From assembly GCA_026984935.1 (NCBI GenBank), contig JALSRD010000073.1:68313-132312 (forward strand): 64,000 nucleotides of DNA, given 5' to 3'. This DNA is from Desulfobacterales bacterium (GTDB taxonomy: Bacteria; Desulfobacterota; Desulfobacteria; Desulfobacterales; JALSRD01). This document shows positions 24,396 to 31,972 of this stretch, one piece after another. The position numbers and the translations under genes are program-made. The notes beneath the pieces are model-generated. The model did not search any database. It saw nothing but the letters and a program-made list of their open reading frames with translations, and was not told where the DNA came from. Every line of letters starts with the position of its first letter. Position 1 is the stretch's first letter.

Positions 24396-25115
24396 TCAAG
24401 TAGCGGGTTTGACGGATGCCTCCGGCGCGGAAGCTTTCAGCCAGATACTGACTTCCGCACCTGCCGGCGGGCGGTTTCGTATGCCGATGCCACCGCCCAT
24501 TTCCGCCATGAGCTTTCTGGCGATGGCCAGCCCCATACCGCTTTTTCCGGGTTTGGTGGTAAAAAGCGGCGTAAAGAGCGTATCCATTTCCGCGACCGTG
24601 CTGCCGGGGCCGTTGTCCCGGACAACGATATCCACCTGGGACGTGCCGCCGCCGGTGTAAATTTCGATTTCCGGCGCACCGTGGCCCGAAAGGGCCTCCA
24701 AGGCATTTTCAACCACCCCCAGAAAGACTTTGTTCAATGCCGCCTGGTTGATCAGGACGGTGCAGGGCATCGTTTCGTAGCGCGTGACCAGTTTGATCTG
24801 CCTGTCTTCCAGGCGCTGGGAAATCAGGGCCAGCAACTGCGTCCAGAAAGCCGAGAAAGCCATGGGCCTCCGCTCCCGGGCTGCAAACATGGAATACGAC
24901 TTCAGGGCCTGAACGGTCTCCTGCTGGCGGTTGACCAGCTGGGCCAAGCGCTGCAGATATTCTTTTTTTTTGGTTTCTTCGAAAGCATCGAAGCTTTCCC
25001 GCAAAACATCCAGTGTGATTTTCAGGGCGTTGACCGAATTGCCGAGCTGGTGCCGCAAAACCGACAGGACCAGTTCGAGATCCACTTCCGGAGCCTGATT
25101 TTTTCTGGTGCGCAT
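24396..25115 (-). CDS. Sensorless cytoplasmic histidine kinase
   Basis: A 239-residue kinase with no membrane segment or input domain. It begins almost directly with the dimerisation helix SVLRHQLGNSVNALK, whose His is the likely phosphosite although the context HQLGN differs from the usual H-E/D-x-x-P. The ATPase domain has the N box (VVENALEAL), G1 (DNGPGS), a phenylalanine box (LFTPLFTTKPGKSGMGLA) and GGGI. ATG 25115 follows GAGAGGATACATGG; the ORF-track start at 25466 runs through the promoter. Signals may come through the roadblock/GTPase partners (inference). Confidence 0.8.
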   Translation of the reverse strand: MRTRKNQAPEVDLELVLSVLRHQLGNSVNALKITLDVLRESFDAFEETKKKEYLQRLAQLVNRQQETVQALKSYSMFAARERRPMAFSAFWTQLLALISQRLEDRQIKLVTRYETMPCTVLINQAALNKVFLGVVENALEALSGHGAPEIEIYTGGGTSQVDIVVRDNGPGSTVAEMDTLFTPLFTTKPGKSGMGLAIARKLMAEMGGGIGIRNRPPAGAEVSIWLKASAPEASVKPAT

Positions 25116-25200
25116 CCATGTATCCTCTCTACGCGGCATGATGTGTGTACGCATGCCGGCGACCGGGCGGCATTGAAAACAATGCCCGGCCTCATCTTCA

Positions 25201-25216
25201 AGCAAAAAAAATGCCA
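25201..25216 (-). promoter_or_regulatory. Sigma54 promoter of the kinase-roadblock-GTPase operon
   Basis: On the minus strand, TGGCA, eight T, GCT gives exact GG-N10-GC spacing, with TTGCT at -12. The predicted start is about 75 nt before the kinase ATG. An NtrC-type activator is encoded just upstream in the same direction, making autoregulated sigma54 control of this operon likely. Confidence 0.75.
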
Positions 25217-25460
25217 TTTGATTAAATCCGGGGGCGCGGAAGCGAAATGATCCGGTGCGCTGCAGCGATAACCAGTGCTTGGCAGGCACCCATGCCGGCT
25301 GCCGGGCTGGGCGCAACCGTTGGGTTGAGGCAAAAAATGGCAATTTCGGACACAGAATGCGTATAGAAAAAGGTTTGTCGCAGCGGGCGCACCCGGTAGG
25401 GAAAAATTTCAGGCGCGAGGCGGCGGGTGGCGCAATCCGTGGGAGGCAGCATTTTAGGTG

Positions 25461-25473
25461 GTTCAATTTGAAC
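25461..25473. promoter_or_regulatory. 13-bp palindrome, possible enhancer site for the NtrC-type regulator
   Basis: GTTCAATTTGAAC is a perfect dyad about 250 bp upstream of the sigma54 promoter. It lies between the stop of the activator gene and the operon. Upstream activating sites of NtrC-family proteins are often dyads at this distance, so it is a candidate; binding is unproven. The rest of the 414-base gap shows no gene I can support. Confidence 0.4.
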
Positions 25474-25529
25474 TGCCCAGCTCATTTTGTGCCGGGTTGC
25501 CGGGATTCCGTTCGGAACTCGGGATTTGT

Positions 25530-26903
25530 TCAGTTCTCCGGAGAGGCTGCAGGCGGCATGGAGTCGCTTTTCAGTTTGCGCTTGAGGGTGGAAAGGGAAA
25601 TTCCCAGGGCCCTGGCACTGCGGCTTTTATTGCCGCTGTATGTTTCCAGCACCGCATGGATATGGCGCATTTCCACCTCATGCAGGGTGGGAATGGCATC
25701 GCCTCCGGGCCGGCAGATTTCAAACTTCTGCGGTGCGAGGTTCAGGTTGTTGTCGAGCAGCAGGTCCCCTGGTATGATTTCACTGCCGCGACACAAAAAT
25801 GATGCCCGCTCAATGACATTGCGCAGCTCTCTCACGTTTCCCGGCCAGGCATAGCGCATCATCCGCTTCATCTGTGCTTCCGGGATTTTGAGATCTTTTC
25901 TGCCGAATTGCGCCAGGAAATGTGCGGCAAGCGCGGGGATGTCCTCCGGATGTTCGCGCAAAGGCGGGATGTGCAGATTGAAAACGGCCAGCCGGTAATA
26001 CAGGTCCTGGCGGAACCTTCCGCTGCGGATTGCCTCCTCGAGGTTGCGGTTGGTGGTGGCGATGATGCGTACATCAACCGGAATGGTGCGTCCGCTGCCG
26101 ATCCGGCGAATGGACTTGTCTTCCAGAACCGCCAGTAGTTTGCTCTGCAGGTGGGTCGGGATCTCGCCAATTTCATCCAGCACCAGCGTCCCGCCGTCGG
26201 CCAGTTCAAAAATGCCCTCGCGGCGGAAATCAGCCCCCGTGAAAACCCCTCTTTCATGGCCGAAATACTCTGCCTCGATCAGATTTTCGGGAATTGCGGA
26301 GCAGTTGATGGTCAGAAAGTTTTCGCGGTTGGCCTGCCGTTCGTGAATCGCCCGGGAAACCAGGTTTTTGCCCACGCCGGTCTGCCCGGTGATCAGAATG
26401 GTGGCTTCTGACTGGGCGGCCACCTTGATCTGTTCGCGGATCCTGAACATGGCCTCTGATGATCCCACGAGCTTCTTTTTCTGGCGCTCCTGTTCCCTCT
26501 GGTAGTTGCTGACCTTCAGCTGACCCTCCAGCTTGAGGTTCTTGAGGGCCAGGTCGATGACGATCAGCAGCTCGTCCAGCTCGAACGGTTTGGACAAATA
26601 GTTGAAAGCACCGGCCTGCATGGCATCCACGGCGTACTGGATGGTTGCGTAGGCGGTAATGAAAATGATCTTGGTTTGCGGATTGATTTCCAGGACTTTC
26701 TGGCAGACTTCCAGGCCCGGTATGTCCGGCAGTTTCTGGTCCAGTAAAACCAGGCTGGGCTGGTGCTCCTTAAATATTTTCAGTCCCTGCCGGCCACTGG
26801 CGGCCGTGTGAACGCCATAACCCCTGGCAGTCAGGAAATCGAAAAGAGAGGTCGAAAACAGTTTATCATCGTCCACGACCAGTATGTTGACGGATTTGCG
26901 CAT
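25530..26903 (-). CDS. NtrC-family sigma54-dependent response regulator
   Basis: A 457-residue activator. The receiver domain (about 1-120) has LVVDDD and the acceptor Asp in LVLLDQKLPD. The AAA+ domain has Walker A GQTGVGKN, the sigma54 contact loop as GVFTGA (usually GAFTGA), Walker B TLVLDEIGEIP and the arginine-finger segment FRQDLYYRL. The C-terminal Fis-type HTH is SGNKSRSARALGISLSTLKRKL. I start at ATG 26903 because family proteins begin just before the receiver. The ORF-track start at 26978 adds 25 residues and overlaps a putative -10 box after TTGACA (26998-27003). Its presumed kinase is the next gene. Confidence 0.92.
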   Translation of the reverse strand: MRKSVNILVVDDDKLFSTSLFDFLTARGYGVHTAASGRQGLKIFKEHQPSLVLLDQKLPDIPGLEVCQKVLEINPQTKIIFITAYATIQYAVDAMQAGAFNYLSKPFELDELLIVIDLALKNLKLEGQLKVSNYQREQERQKKKLVGSSEAMFRIREQIKVAAQSEATILITGQTGVGKNLVSRAIHERQANRENFLTINCSAIPENLIEAEYFGHERGVFTGADFRREGIFELADGGTLVLDEIGEIPTHLQSKLLAVLEDKSIRRIGSGRTIPVDVRIIATTNRNLEEAIRSGRFRQDLYYRLAVFNLHIPPLREHPEDIPALAAHFLAQFGRKDLKIPEAQMKRMMRYAWPGNVRELRNVIERASFLCRGSEIIPGDLLLDNNLNLAPQKFEICRPGGDAIPTLHEVEMRHIHAVLETYSGNKSRSARALGISLSTLKRKLKSDSMPPAASPEN

Positions 26904-27168
26904 CGGTTGGCTTTGCATTTGCGAAAAGGGCGGCGAAGGTTTTCCCGGCAGCGGGTCGGCCTTGTACAGCCTCATCATTAAAAGACTTGCGGAAGCTTGT
27001 CAAGCAGATGATCCGGCCGGAGGCACCGTGCGGGTGTTGAGTACCGGGCAGTCCCCGTTCTGTTAGCCTTTCGCTTTCCCCGGCTGCCGGATTGGACGCG
27101 GTTTCGTCCGTTTTTCAACCACCGATGGAATTTTTCCCCCCGGATGAAGGTGCGCGGCAACGTTTCCC

Positions 27169-27196
27169 TTGAAAAAAAGGCAGGAAGGTATATTTT
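27169..27196 (+). promoter_or_regulatory. Possible sigma70 promoter of the DUF2914-cdaA operon
   Basis: TTGAAA, 16 nt, TATTTT lies about 65 bp before the DUF2914 ATG in an AT-rich stretch. It is the best candidate in the 358-base divergent gap (26904-27261), which otherwise holds no gene I can support. Confidence 0.4.
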
Positions 27197-27261
27197 AATA
27201 AAATGTTTTTTTGCACCTGCCCGCTGCACGATTCGGCAATCGTCGCTTTGAGGAGAAGTGT

Positions 27262-27717
27262 ATGCAAATGAAAAAACTTTCCAGCGGCTTGCTGGCCGGA
27301 TGCGTGCTGTTCGCAGCGGCGGCTGTCTCTTTGCCCGGAGCGCTGCTTTTCGCCCAGGAGAAGCCGGTGGCCGCGACGCCCGGACAGCCCGGGAAATTGT
27401 CCCTTGAATATGCCGTCATGTGCGAGGGCGTCAAAGACTTTAAACCGCTGAACCCGGGTGTCGTGTTTTCCATCACTGTCGGTAAGATCAGCTGTTTTAC
27501 GGCCTTCGATGCCGTTCCCAGCAAAGTGTTCATCGGCCACAAATGGTACTTCAGGGACCGGCTGGTTGCCCAGATGTCGCGTGTCCTCAAGCCACCCCGC
27601 TGGGCGACGGTCAGTTCCATCCAGCTGAGGGCTTCGGACAGGGGCCCCTGGCGGGTTGAAATCGTCGATTCCACCGGCAAGATCCTGCGTGTCCTGCGGT
27701 TTTCCATCACGGACTGA
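27262..27717 (+). CDS. Exported DUF2914 domain protein
   Basis: A 151-residue secreted or periplasmic protein with a cleavable-looking signal (hydrophobic core then LLFAQE). It carries a DUF2914 domain with the typical FSITVGKISCFTAFD, HKWYFRDRLVA and WRVEIVDSTGKIL segments. DUF2914 domains are all-beta and their function is not established. ATG 27262 follows GAGGAGAAGTGT; the upstream Met in the ORF track has no ribosome site. It is six bases before cdaA and likely the first gene of that operon. Confidence 0.8.
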   Translation: MQMKKLSSGLLAGCVLFAAAAVSLPGALLFAQEKPVAATPGQPGKLSLEYAVMCEGVKDFKPLNPGVVFSITVGKISCFTAFDAVPSKVFIGHKWYFRDRLVAQMSRVLKPPRWATVSSIQLRASDRGPWRVEIVDSTGKILRVLRFSITD

Positions 27718-27723
27718 TCTTTT

Positions 27724-29166
27724 ATGAACGTATTTTCCACCATGGTTACCGGTATCCAGTGGCGGGACGTCGTGGATATCACTTTGAACAGCTACATCCT
27801 GTTCCGCCTCTACGTATTGTTCAGACGAACGAACGTATTCCGGGTGCTGATCGGGATTGCGCTGCTGTGGTTTTTCCAGCGTATTGCCGTGACCTTGGGC
27901 CTGGTTCTGACCAGTTGGGCCATCCAGGGTATCACCGCGGCCACGGCACTGATCATTATTATCGTTTTTCGCAACGAAATCCGCACAGTGCTGCAGACCA
28001 AGAACCTGAAAACCATTTTGTGGGACATTACGCCCCCCTCCCGTTCGGAGCCTGTGGATGTTATCGTTGAAAGCGTATACGAACTGAGCCATAAAAAACA
28101 TGGGGCGCTGATCGTCATTCCCGGCATGGATGACCTGGAGGAAGTCGTGCTGGGCGGTATCAACTGGCAGGGCGTGCCTTCCAAGGAAATGCTGAGCAGC
28201 ATCTTCTGGCCGGACAACCCGGTGCACGACGGAGCGGTGATCATCCGGGACGGCCACGTTGCGCGGGTGGGCGCCGTGCTGCCGCTTTCGCGGCGCAAAG
28301 ATTTCCCGGTCCACCTGGGAACGCGACACCGGGCGGCACTCGGCCTGGCCGAGGCTACCGATGCGCTGGTGCTTGTGGTTTCCGAGGAAAGCGGGAAGGT
28401 GATGGCAGCCAGGAAGTCACGCCTGATTCCAGTCCAGGACAATCTCCAGCTGTCCAGGCTTTTGCACGAGCAACTGGGTGATTCGGATCAGTCCTCCGGC
28501 TCCGGGCGCAAAGAAAAAGTGCGCCTGGCCGCAGCCGCATTTTTTGCCGTCCTGTTTGTCGTCAGCATCTGGTTCAGCTTCACACGCGGGCGCTATACCC
28601 TGATCACCATCGATCGACCGATCGAGTTTGTCAATCCGGCAAAAAAAGTGGAGGTTTACGATGTCTCGGCCAACACCGTCCGGCTGAGTTTGAGCGGCTC
28701 GGCCACGATTATCAAGTCGCTTGACCCGGACACCGTGCGGGTCAGAATAGACTTGGGCAAAGCCAAGCTGGGCCGCAATACCTTTCATATCTTGAAAGAC
28801 AATATTACGCTGCCCCCGGGTATTTCCCTCAAACGGGTGTCGCCGACTTCGGTAGAGGCCACGCTGGACGTACCGGTTCAGAAGGTGCTGCCGGTTCAGG
28901 TGGACTGGATCGGAAAACTGCCGCCAGGCCTGAGACTGATGGCGGTGCGGGTGGAGCCGGCCCGGGTGACCGTTGTCGGTCGGCGGACGAACATCGCCCA
29001 TCTGGCCACCATCTACACCCAGAAAGTTTCGCTCAATCGGCTGCGCACCAGCGGCAGCCTGACCCTTAAACTGGCACCGCTGCCCAGGGGCTCGGAGATC
29101 TACCTGAAAACCAAGGACCAGATCACGGTACACTTCGTGATCAAGCAAAAGGAACCGCAAGCATAG
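27724..29166 (+). CDS. cdaA: Diadenylate cyclase CdaA fused to a YbbR (CdaR-like) domain
   Basis: A 480-residue membrane enzyme that makes the second messenger c-di-AMP from two ATP. Three N-terminal membrane segments (about 20-95) lead to the DAC domain (about 105-260) with VHDGAVII (DGA) and GTRHRAALG (RHR), the catalytic motifs. A further membrane helix (about 265-290, AAAAFFAVLFVVSIWF) and an extracytoplasmic YbbR region with repeated beta modules (to 480) follow. In Bacillus and many Firmicutes CdaA and its regulator CdaR are separate proteins; here they are one chain. No glmM is adjacent in the window. Confidence 0.92.
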   Translation: MNVFSTMVTGIQWRDVVDITLNSYILFRLYVLFRRTNVFRVLIGIALLWFFQRIAVTLGLVLTSWAIQGITAATALIIIIVFRNEIRTVLQTKNLKTILWDITPPSRSEPVDVIVESVYELSHKKHGALIVIPGMDDLEEVVLGGINWQGVPSKEMLSSIFWPDNPVHDGAVIIRDGHVARVGAVLPLSRRKDFPVHLGTRHRAALGLAEATDALVLVVSEESGKVMAARKSRLIPVQDNLQLSRLLHEQLGDSDQSSGSGRKEKVRLAAAAFFAVLFVVSIWFSFTRGRYTLITIDRPIEFVNPAKKVEVYDVSANTVRLSLSGSATIIKSLDPDTVRVRIDLGKAKLGRNTFHILKDNITLPPGISLKRVSPTSVEATLDVPVQKVLPVQVDWIGKLPPGLRLMAVRVEPARVTVVGRRTNIAHLATIYTQKVSLNRLRTSGSLTLKLAPLPRGSEIYLKTKDQITVHFVIKQKEPQA

Positions 29167-29209
29167 CTGTTTTTCGGTACTTTTCCGGAAGAAAGCGGGG
29201 GCTCACGGT

Positions 29210-29818
29210 ATGGAATGGAAACAGGCGCGTCAGATGCCGCCGGAGGCTTCCGGATCGGAAGCCCTGATCCGGCCTGATGCAGAGCCTCCAAACAGCGGCT
29301 TACGTGGCGATGCGCGTGTTTTCAATCGACCGGTGTTTGCCTGGGTGCTGGCCGGTTTGATGCTGGCAGTCGTCATCGGGTTGCTGATGGTGCGCTTTCC
29401 CGATACCCGGGCAGAGACAAAGCGCCTGGACGCACTTGAAAAAAAACTTGAGCAGCTCGAAGCGCAGACCGGGCGCATACCGGCGCTGGCCGAAGACATG
29501 GCGCGGTTGTCTGAAAAAACGGACGCACTGGCCCACGCGCTGAACCTGGCAACGGGCCGGATGAACCGCCTTGATGCCGGCTTGACCGGACTCAAGAAGA
29601 CGACTGCGGCGCTGGCGTATGCGGCCGCCGCGCCACGGGCGGCCCCGGCAGTACGCCGCGGCGCTTTGCATACCGTTTACCATCGCATACGGCCCGGTGA
29701 AACCCTTTACAGCATCAGCCGGCGTTACGGCACCACGGTTGAGAGGTTGCGGCATGACAACCGCCTCGGCCGCCGGCGGCTGATTCATCCCGGACAGCTG
29801 CTCAAAATCCGGCGATAG
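29210..29818 (+). CDS. Membrane-anchored LysM protein
   Basis: A 202-residue protein with a disordered cytoplasmic N-terminus, one membrane helix (about 44-62), a coiled coil (TKRLDALEKKLEQLEAQTG) and a C-terminal LysM domain (HRIRPGETLYSISRRYGTT to HPGQLLKI) that binds glycan chains of peptidoglycan. The layout suggests an envelope adaptor reaching the cell wall. It sits 43 bp after cdaA and 33 bp before yvcK in one direction. Both neighbours are tied to cell-wall homeostasis in other bacteria, which fits a wall role (inference). Confidence 0.8.
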   Translation: MEWKQARQMPPEASGSEALIRPDAEPPNSGLRGDARVFNRPVFAWVLAGLMLAVVIGLLMVRFPDTRAETKRLDALEKKLEQLEAQTGRIPALAEDMARLSEKTDALAHALNLATGRMNRLDAGLTGLKKTTAALAYAAAAPRAAPAVRRGALHTVYHRIRPGETLYSISRRYGTTVERLRHDNRLGRRRLIHPGQLLKIRR

Positions 29819-29851
29819 ACGCCTGCTGCCCCTGAGACGGCAAACCGCCCC

Positions 29852-30898
29852 ATGAACAAAAACCTGTACAAAATCGTCACCATCGGCGGCGGCAGCGGCC
29901 AGTTCGCGCTGCTGCGGGGCCTGAGGGATAACGAGCAGCTTGATATTACAGCCGTTGTTTCCATGGTCGACAGCGGCGGGAGCACCGGCCGGCTGCGTGA
30001 CAGACTGGGCGTACTGCCGCCCGGAGATCCGCTCAAGTGTATCCTGGCGCTGTCCCCCCACCAGGATATCGTACGCACCCTATTTTTAAAACGTTTCCAA
30101 CACGATCGCCGCCTGCGGGGGCATAACGCCGGCAACATGCTGCTGACCATGCTCTCCCGGTTTACGGGCAGTTTTACCGCCGGTGTGCAGGCGCTGGCCG
30201 AGATTCTCGATGTCAGGGGACGGATCCTGCCGGTTACGGTGGACAAGGCCACCCTGGTGGCCGAGCTGACCGACGGCAGCCGGATTTACGGCGAGAGGGC
30301 CATCGATACACCCCGCGGCCACCAGCGTGAAAAGATCAAGGATGTCTGGCTGGTCCCCCACCACCACGACCGCATCTCGGTGTATCCGCCGGTGATTCAA
30401 GCCATCGAACAGGCGGACTTCATCATTATCGGCCCCGGTGATCTTTTCACCAGTATCCTGCCGAACCTGATCGTTCCGGGTGTCAGCGAAACCCTGGCCC
30501 GCTGCCGGGCCAAGATGCTCTACGTATTGAACATCATGACCAAGTTCGGTGAAACCCATCAGTTCAGAGGCCGGGATTTCGTCACCCGTTTGCAGGAAAG
30601 CATGGGCCGGTCCGTGGATGCCGTGCTGTATAACAACTGCCGGCCGCCCGAGAAGATCCTCGAACATTACAGGCGCCAGAAAGCCGAGTTCGTCCAGATC
30701 AATGGAAAAGACCCGTGGTGGCGTAAGCACAGGGTGTATGCCTGCGACTTACTGGATACAGCCGGCGGCATCGTGCGCCACAATCCCCGCAAACTGGCTG
30801 CTCTGGTGGAGCGCGTTATCCGTGCGGAGGGCGATTCAGAAGATGGATCTGTGATTTCGCAAAGCCCCAAAGGCGCCGATGCGGACGACCCGCCGTAA
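29852..30898 (+). CDS. yvcK: YvcK-family protein (CofD-like, gluconeogenesis/cell-wall factor)
   Basis: A 348-residue protein of the YvcK/CofD-like family, UDP-sugar-binding regulators needed for cell-wall growth on gluconeogenic carbon. Features are IGGGSGQFALLRGL at the N-terminus, MVDSGGSTGRLRD, GHNAGNMLL and GPGDLFTSILPNL, all family hallmarks. The first ~15 residues lack the long N-terminal extension of some members. No lactyl-nucleotide partner is nearby, so the CofD transfer reaction is unlikely. It is cotranscribed in appearance with the LysM and CdaA genes. Confidence 0.92.
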   Translation: MNKNLYKIVTIGGGSGQFALLRGLRDNEQLDITAVVSMVDSGGSTGRLRDRLGVLPPGDPLKCILALSPHQDIVRTLFLKRFQHDRRLRGHNAGNMLLTMLSRFTGSFTAGVQALAEILDVRGRILPVTVDKATLVAELTDGSRIYGERAIDTPRGHQREKIKDVWLVPHHHDRISVYPPVIQAIEQADFIIIGPGDLFTSILPNLIVPGVSETLARCRAKMLYVLNIMTKFGETHQFRGRDFVTRLQESMGRSVDAVLYNNCRPPEKILEHYRRQKAEFVQINGKDPWWRKHRVYACDLLDTAGGIVRHNPRKLAALVERVIRAEGDSEDGSVISQSPKGADADDPP

Positions 30899-30976
30899 AT
30901 AAAAAGGTGGAAAGGTTCGGCACAAGCTGGCGGGTGTGCACCGGCCACCCGTACCGGGCGGTTTGGAGAAAAAATC

Positions 30977-31951
30977 GTGAAAAAAGCTTGCACCCATTGC
31001 CTGCTGATCCTGCTGGTGCTGCTGACCGTCGTCGGCTGCGCCCATCATCTGCCCGTGGCACCCGAAACCCGCCCGGAGATCTATGCCCCGGCCGACTGGC
31101 AGCAGAATCCGCTGGCCCCCCTTTTCCTGGCCTACGGCAGCCGCAAGGGCCGCAATCGCATCGGCCGCCCCACGGCGCGCGTGCGGGCCGAAGGGCGAAC
31201 AGATGTTTTTGTCGATGCCGGCCATCCGGCGGTCTACACGCGGCGCCTGCCCTTTGACACCGCCCGCGGCCGCTACGTCAACCACATCTACCGCGTGCAT
31301 TTCGCCGACATTCCTTTCAGCCTGGTACCCTTCAACCTTGCGGCGGGGAAAAACGTGGGTCTGATCGTGATCATCACCGCCGACGAAAGCGGCAGACCGT
31401 TGCTGGTGACCAGCGTGCAGACCTGCGGCTGCTACCATGCCATCGTCCCCACGGACTACCTGCCCCGGGATGCCTATCCGGCAGGTTACAGTCGCAAAGC
31501 ACTATGGGTGTTCGGCGAGAAACTCCCCTGGCGGCTGGCCTATCGCGGCGTGCAGCGGCCACGCCTGCTGGTGAGTCTGCGCCCGGACGTGCACCGCGTG
31601 ATGCACCTGGAAGTGGTCGATGCCCGGCGCGTGCCGGCGGCCTACCGCGTAATCCCGATGCCTGTGGAAGACCTGTCGGCCCTGGAACACCTGCAGGCAG
31701 GCGGAGGCAGCACCAGTTTCTACTACTCCAGCGGCCTGCTGAAAGATTTCGTCAAAGGATCGGTCAAGCCTTGGGAGTCGCTGCTGCTGAGCCTGCCCAG
31801 CCTGGACCTTTTCGTCGGTACCGATAAGGTCTACGATCCTGCACGGCCCACGCCGAATCGTTTCTACACCAGCCTGGTTCCCTGGCGGCAGCAGGCTTCG
31901 GACATGCGCCACTTCGCCGCCTTCCTGAAATTCTGGGGCTGGGGGCTGTAG
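30977..31951 (+). CDS. Conserved lipoprotein of unknown function
   Basis: A 324-residue predicted lipoprotein. A GTG start follows GGAGAAAAAATC. The signal is LLILLVLLTVV with a GC at the lipobox (VVGC). I do not recognise a family. Visible features are an acidic/basic patch HPAVYTRRLPFD, the phrase YLPRDAYP, a Cys-Gly-Cys pair (QTCGCYHA) and a C-terminal FYTSLVPWRQQASDMRHFAAFLKFWGW. It appears to be a soluble globular protein on the membrane. It ends 21 bp from a convergent gene, so it closes this plus-strand block. Confidence 0.65.
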   Translation: MKKACTHCLLILLVLLTVVGCAHHLPVAPETRPEIYAPADWQQNPLAPLFLAYGSRKGRNRIGRPTARVRAEGRTDVFVDAGHPAVYTRRLPFDTARGRYVNHIYRVHFADIPFSLVPFNLAAGKNVGLIVIITADESGRPLLVTSVQTCGCYHAIVPTDYLPRDAYPAGYSRKALWVFGEKLPWRLAYRGVQRPRLLVSLRPDVHRVMHLEVVDARRVPAAYRVIPMPVEDLSALEHLQAGGGSTSFYYSSGLLKDFVKGSVKPWESLLLSLPSLDLFVGTDKVYDPARPTPNRFYTSLVPWRQQASDMRHFAAFLKFWGWGL

Positions 31952-31972
31952 CACGCGGGCTGACGCCCGGCA

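Noticed and set aside
24324-25250. 308-aa plus-strand ORF
   Set aside because: Antisense to the sensorless kinase and its promoter, no family features.
27115-28329. 404-aa minus-strand ORF
   Set aside because: Antisense shadow of DUF2914 and cdaA, rich in His, Gln and Asp as expected for GC-rich shadows.
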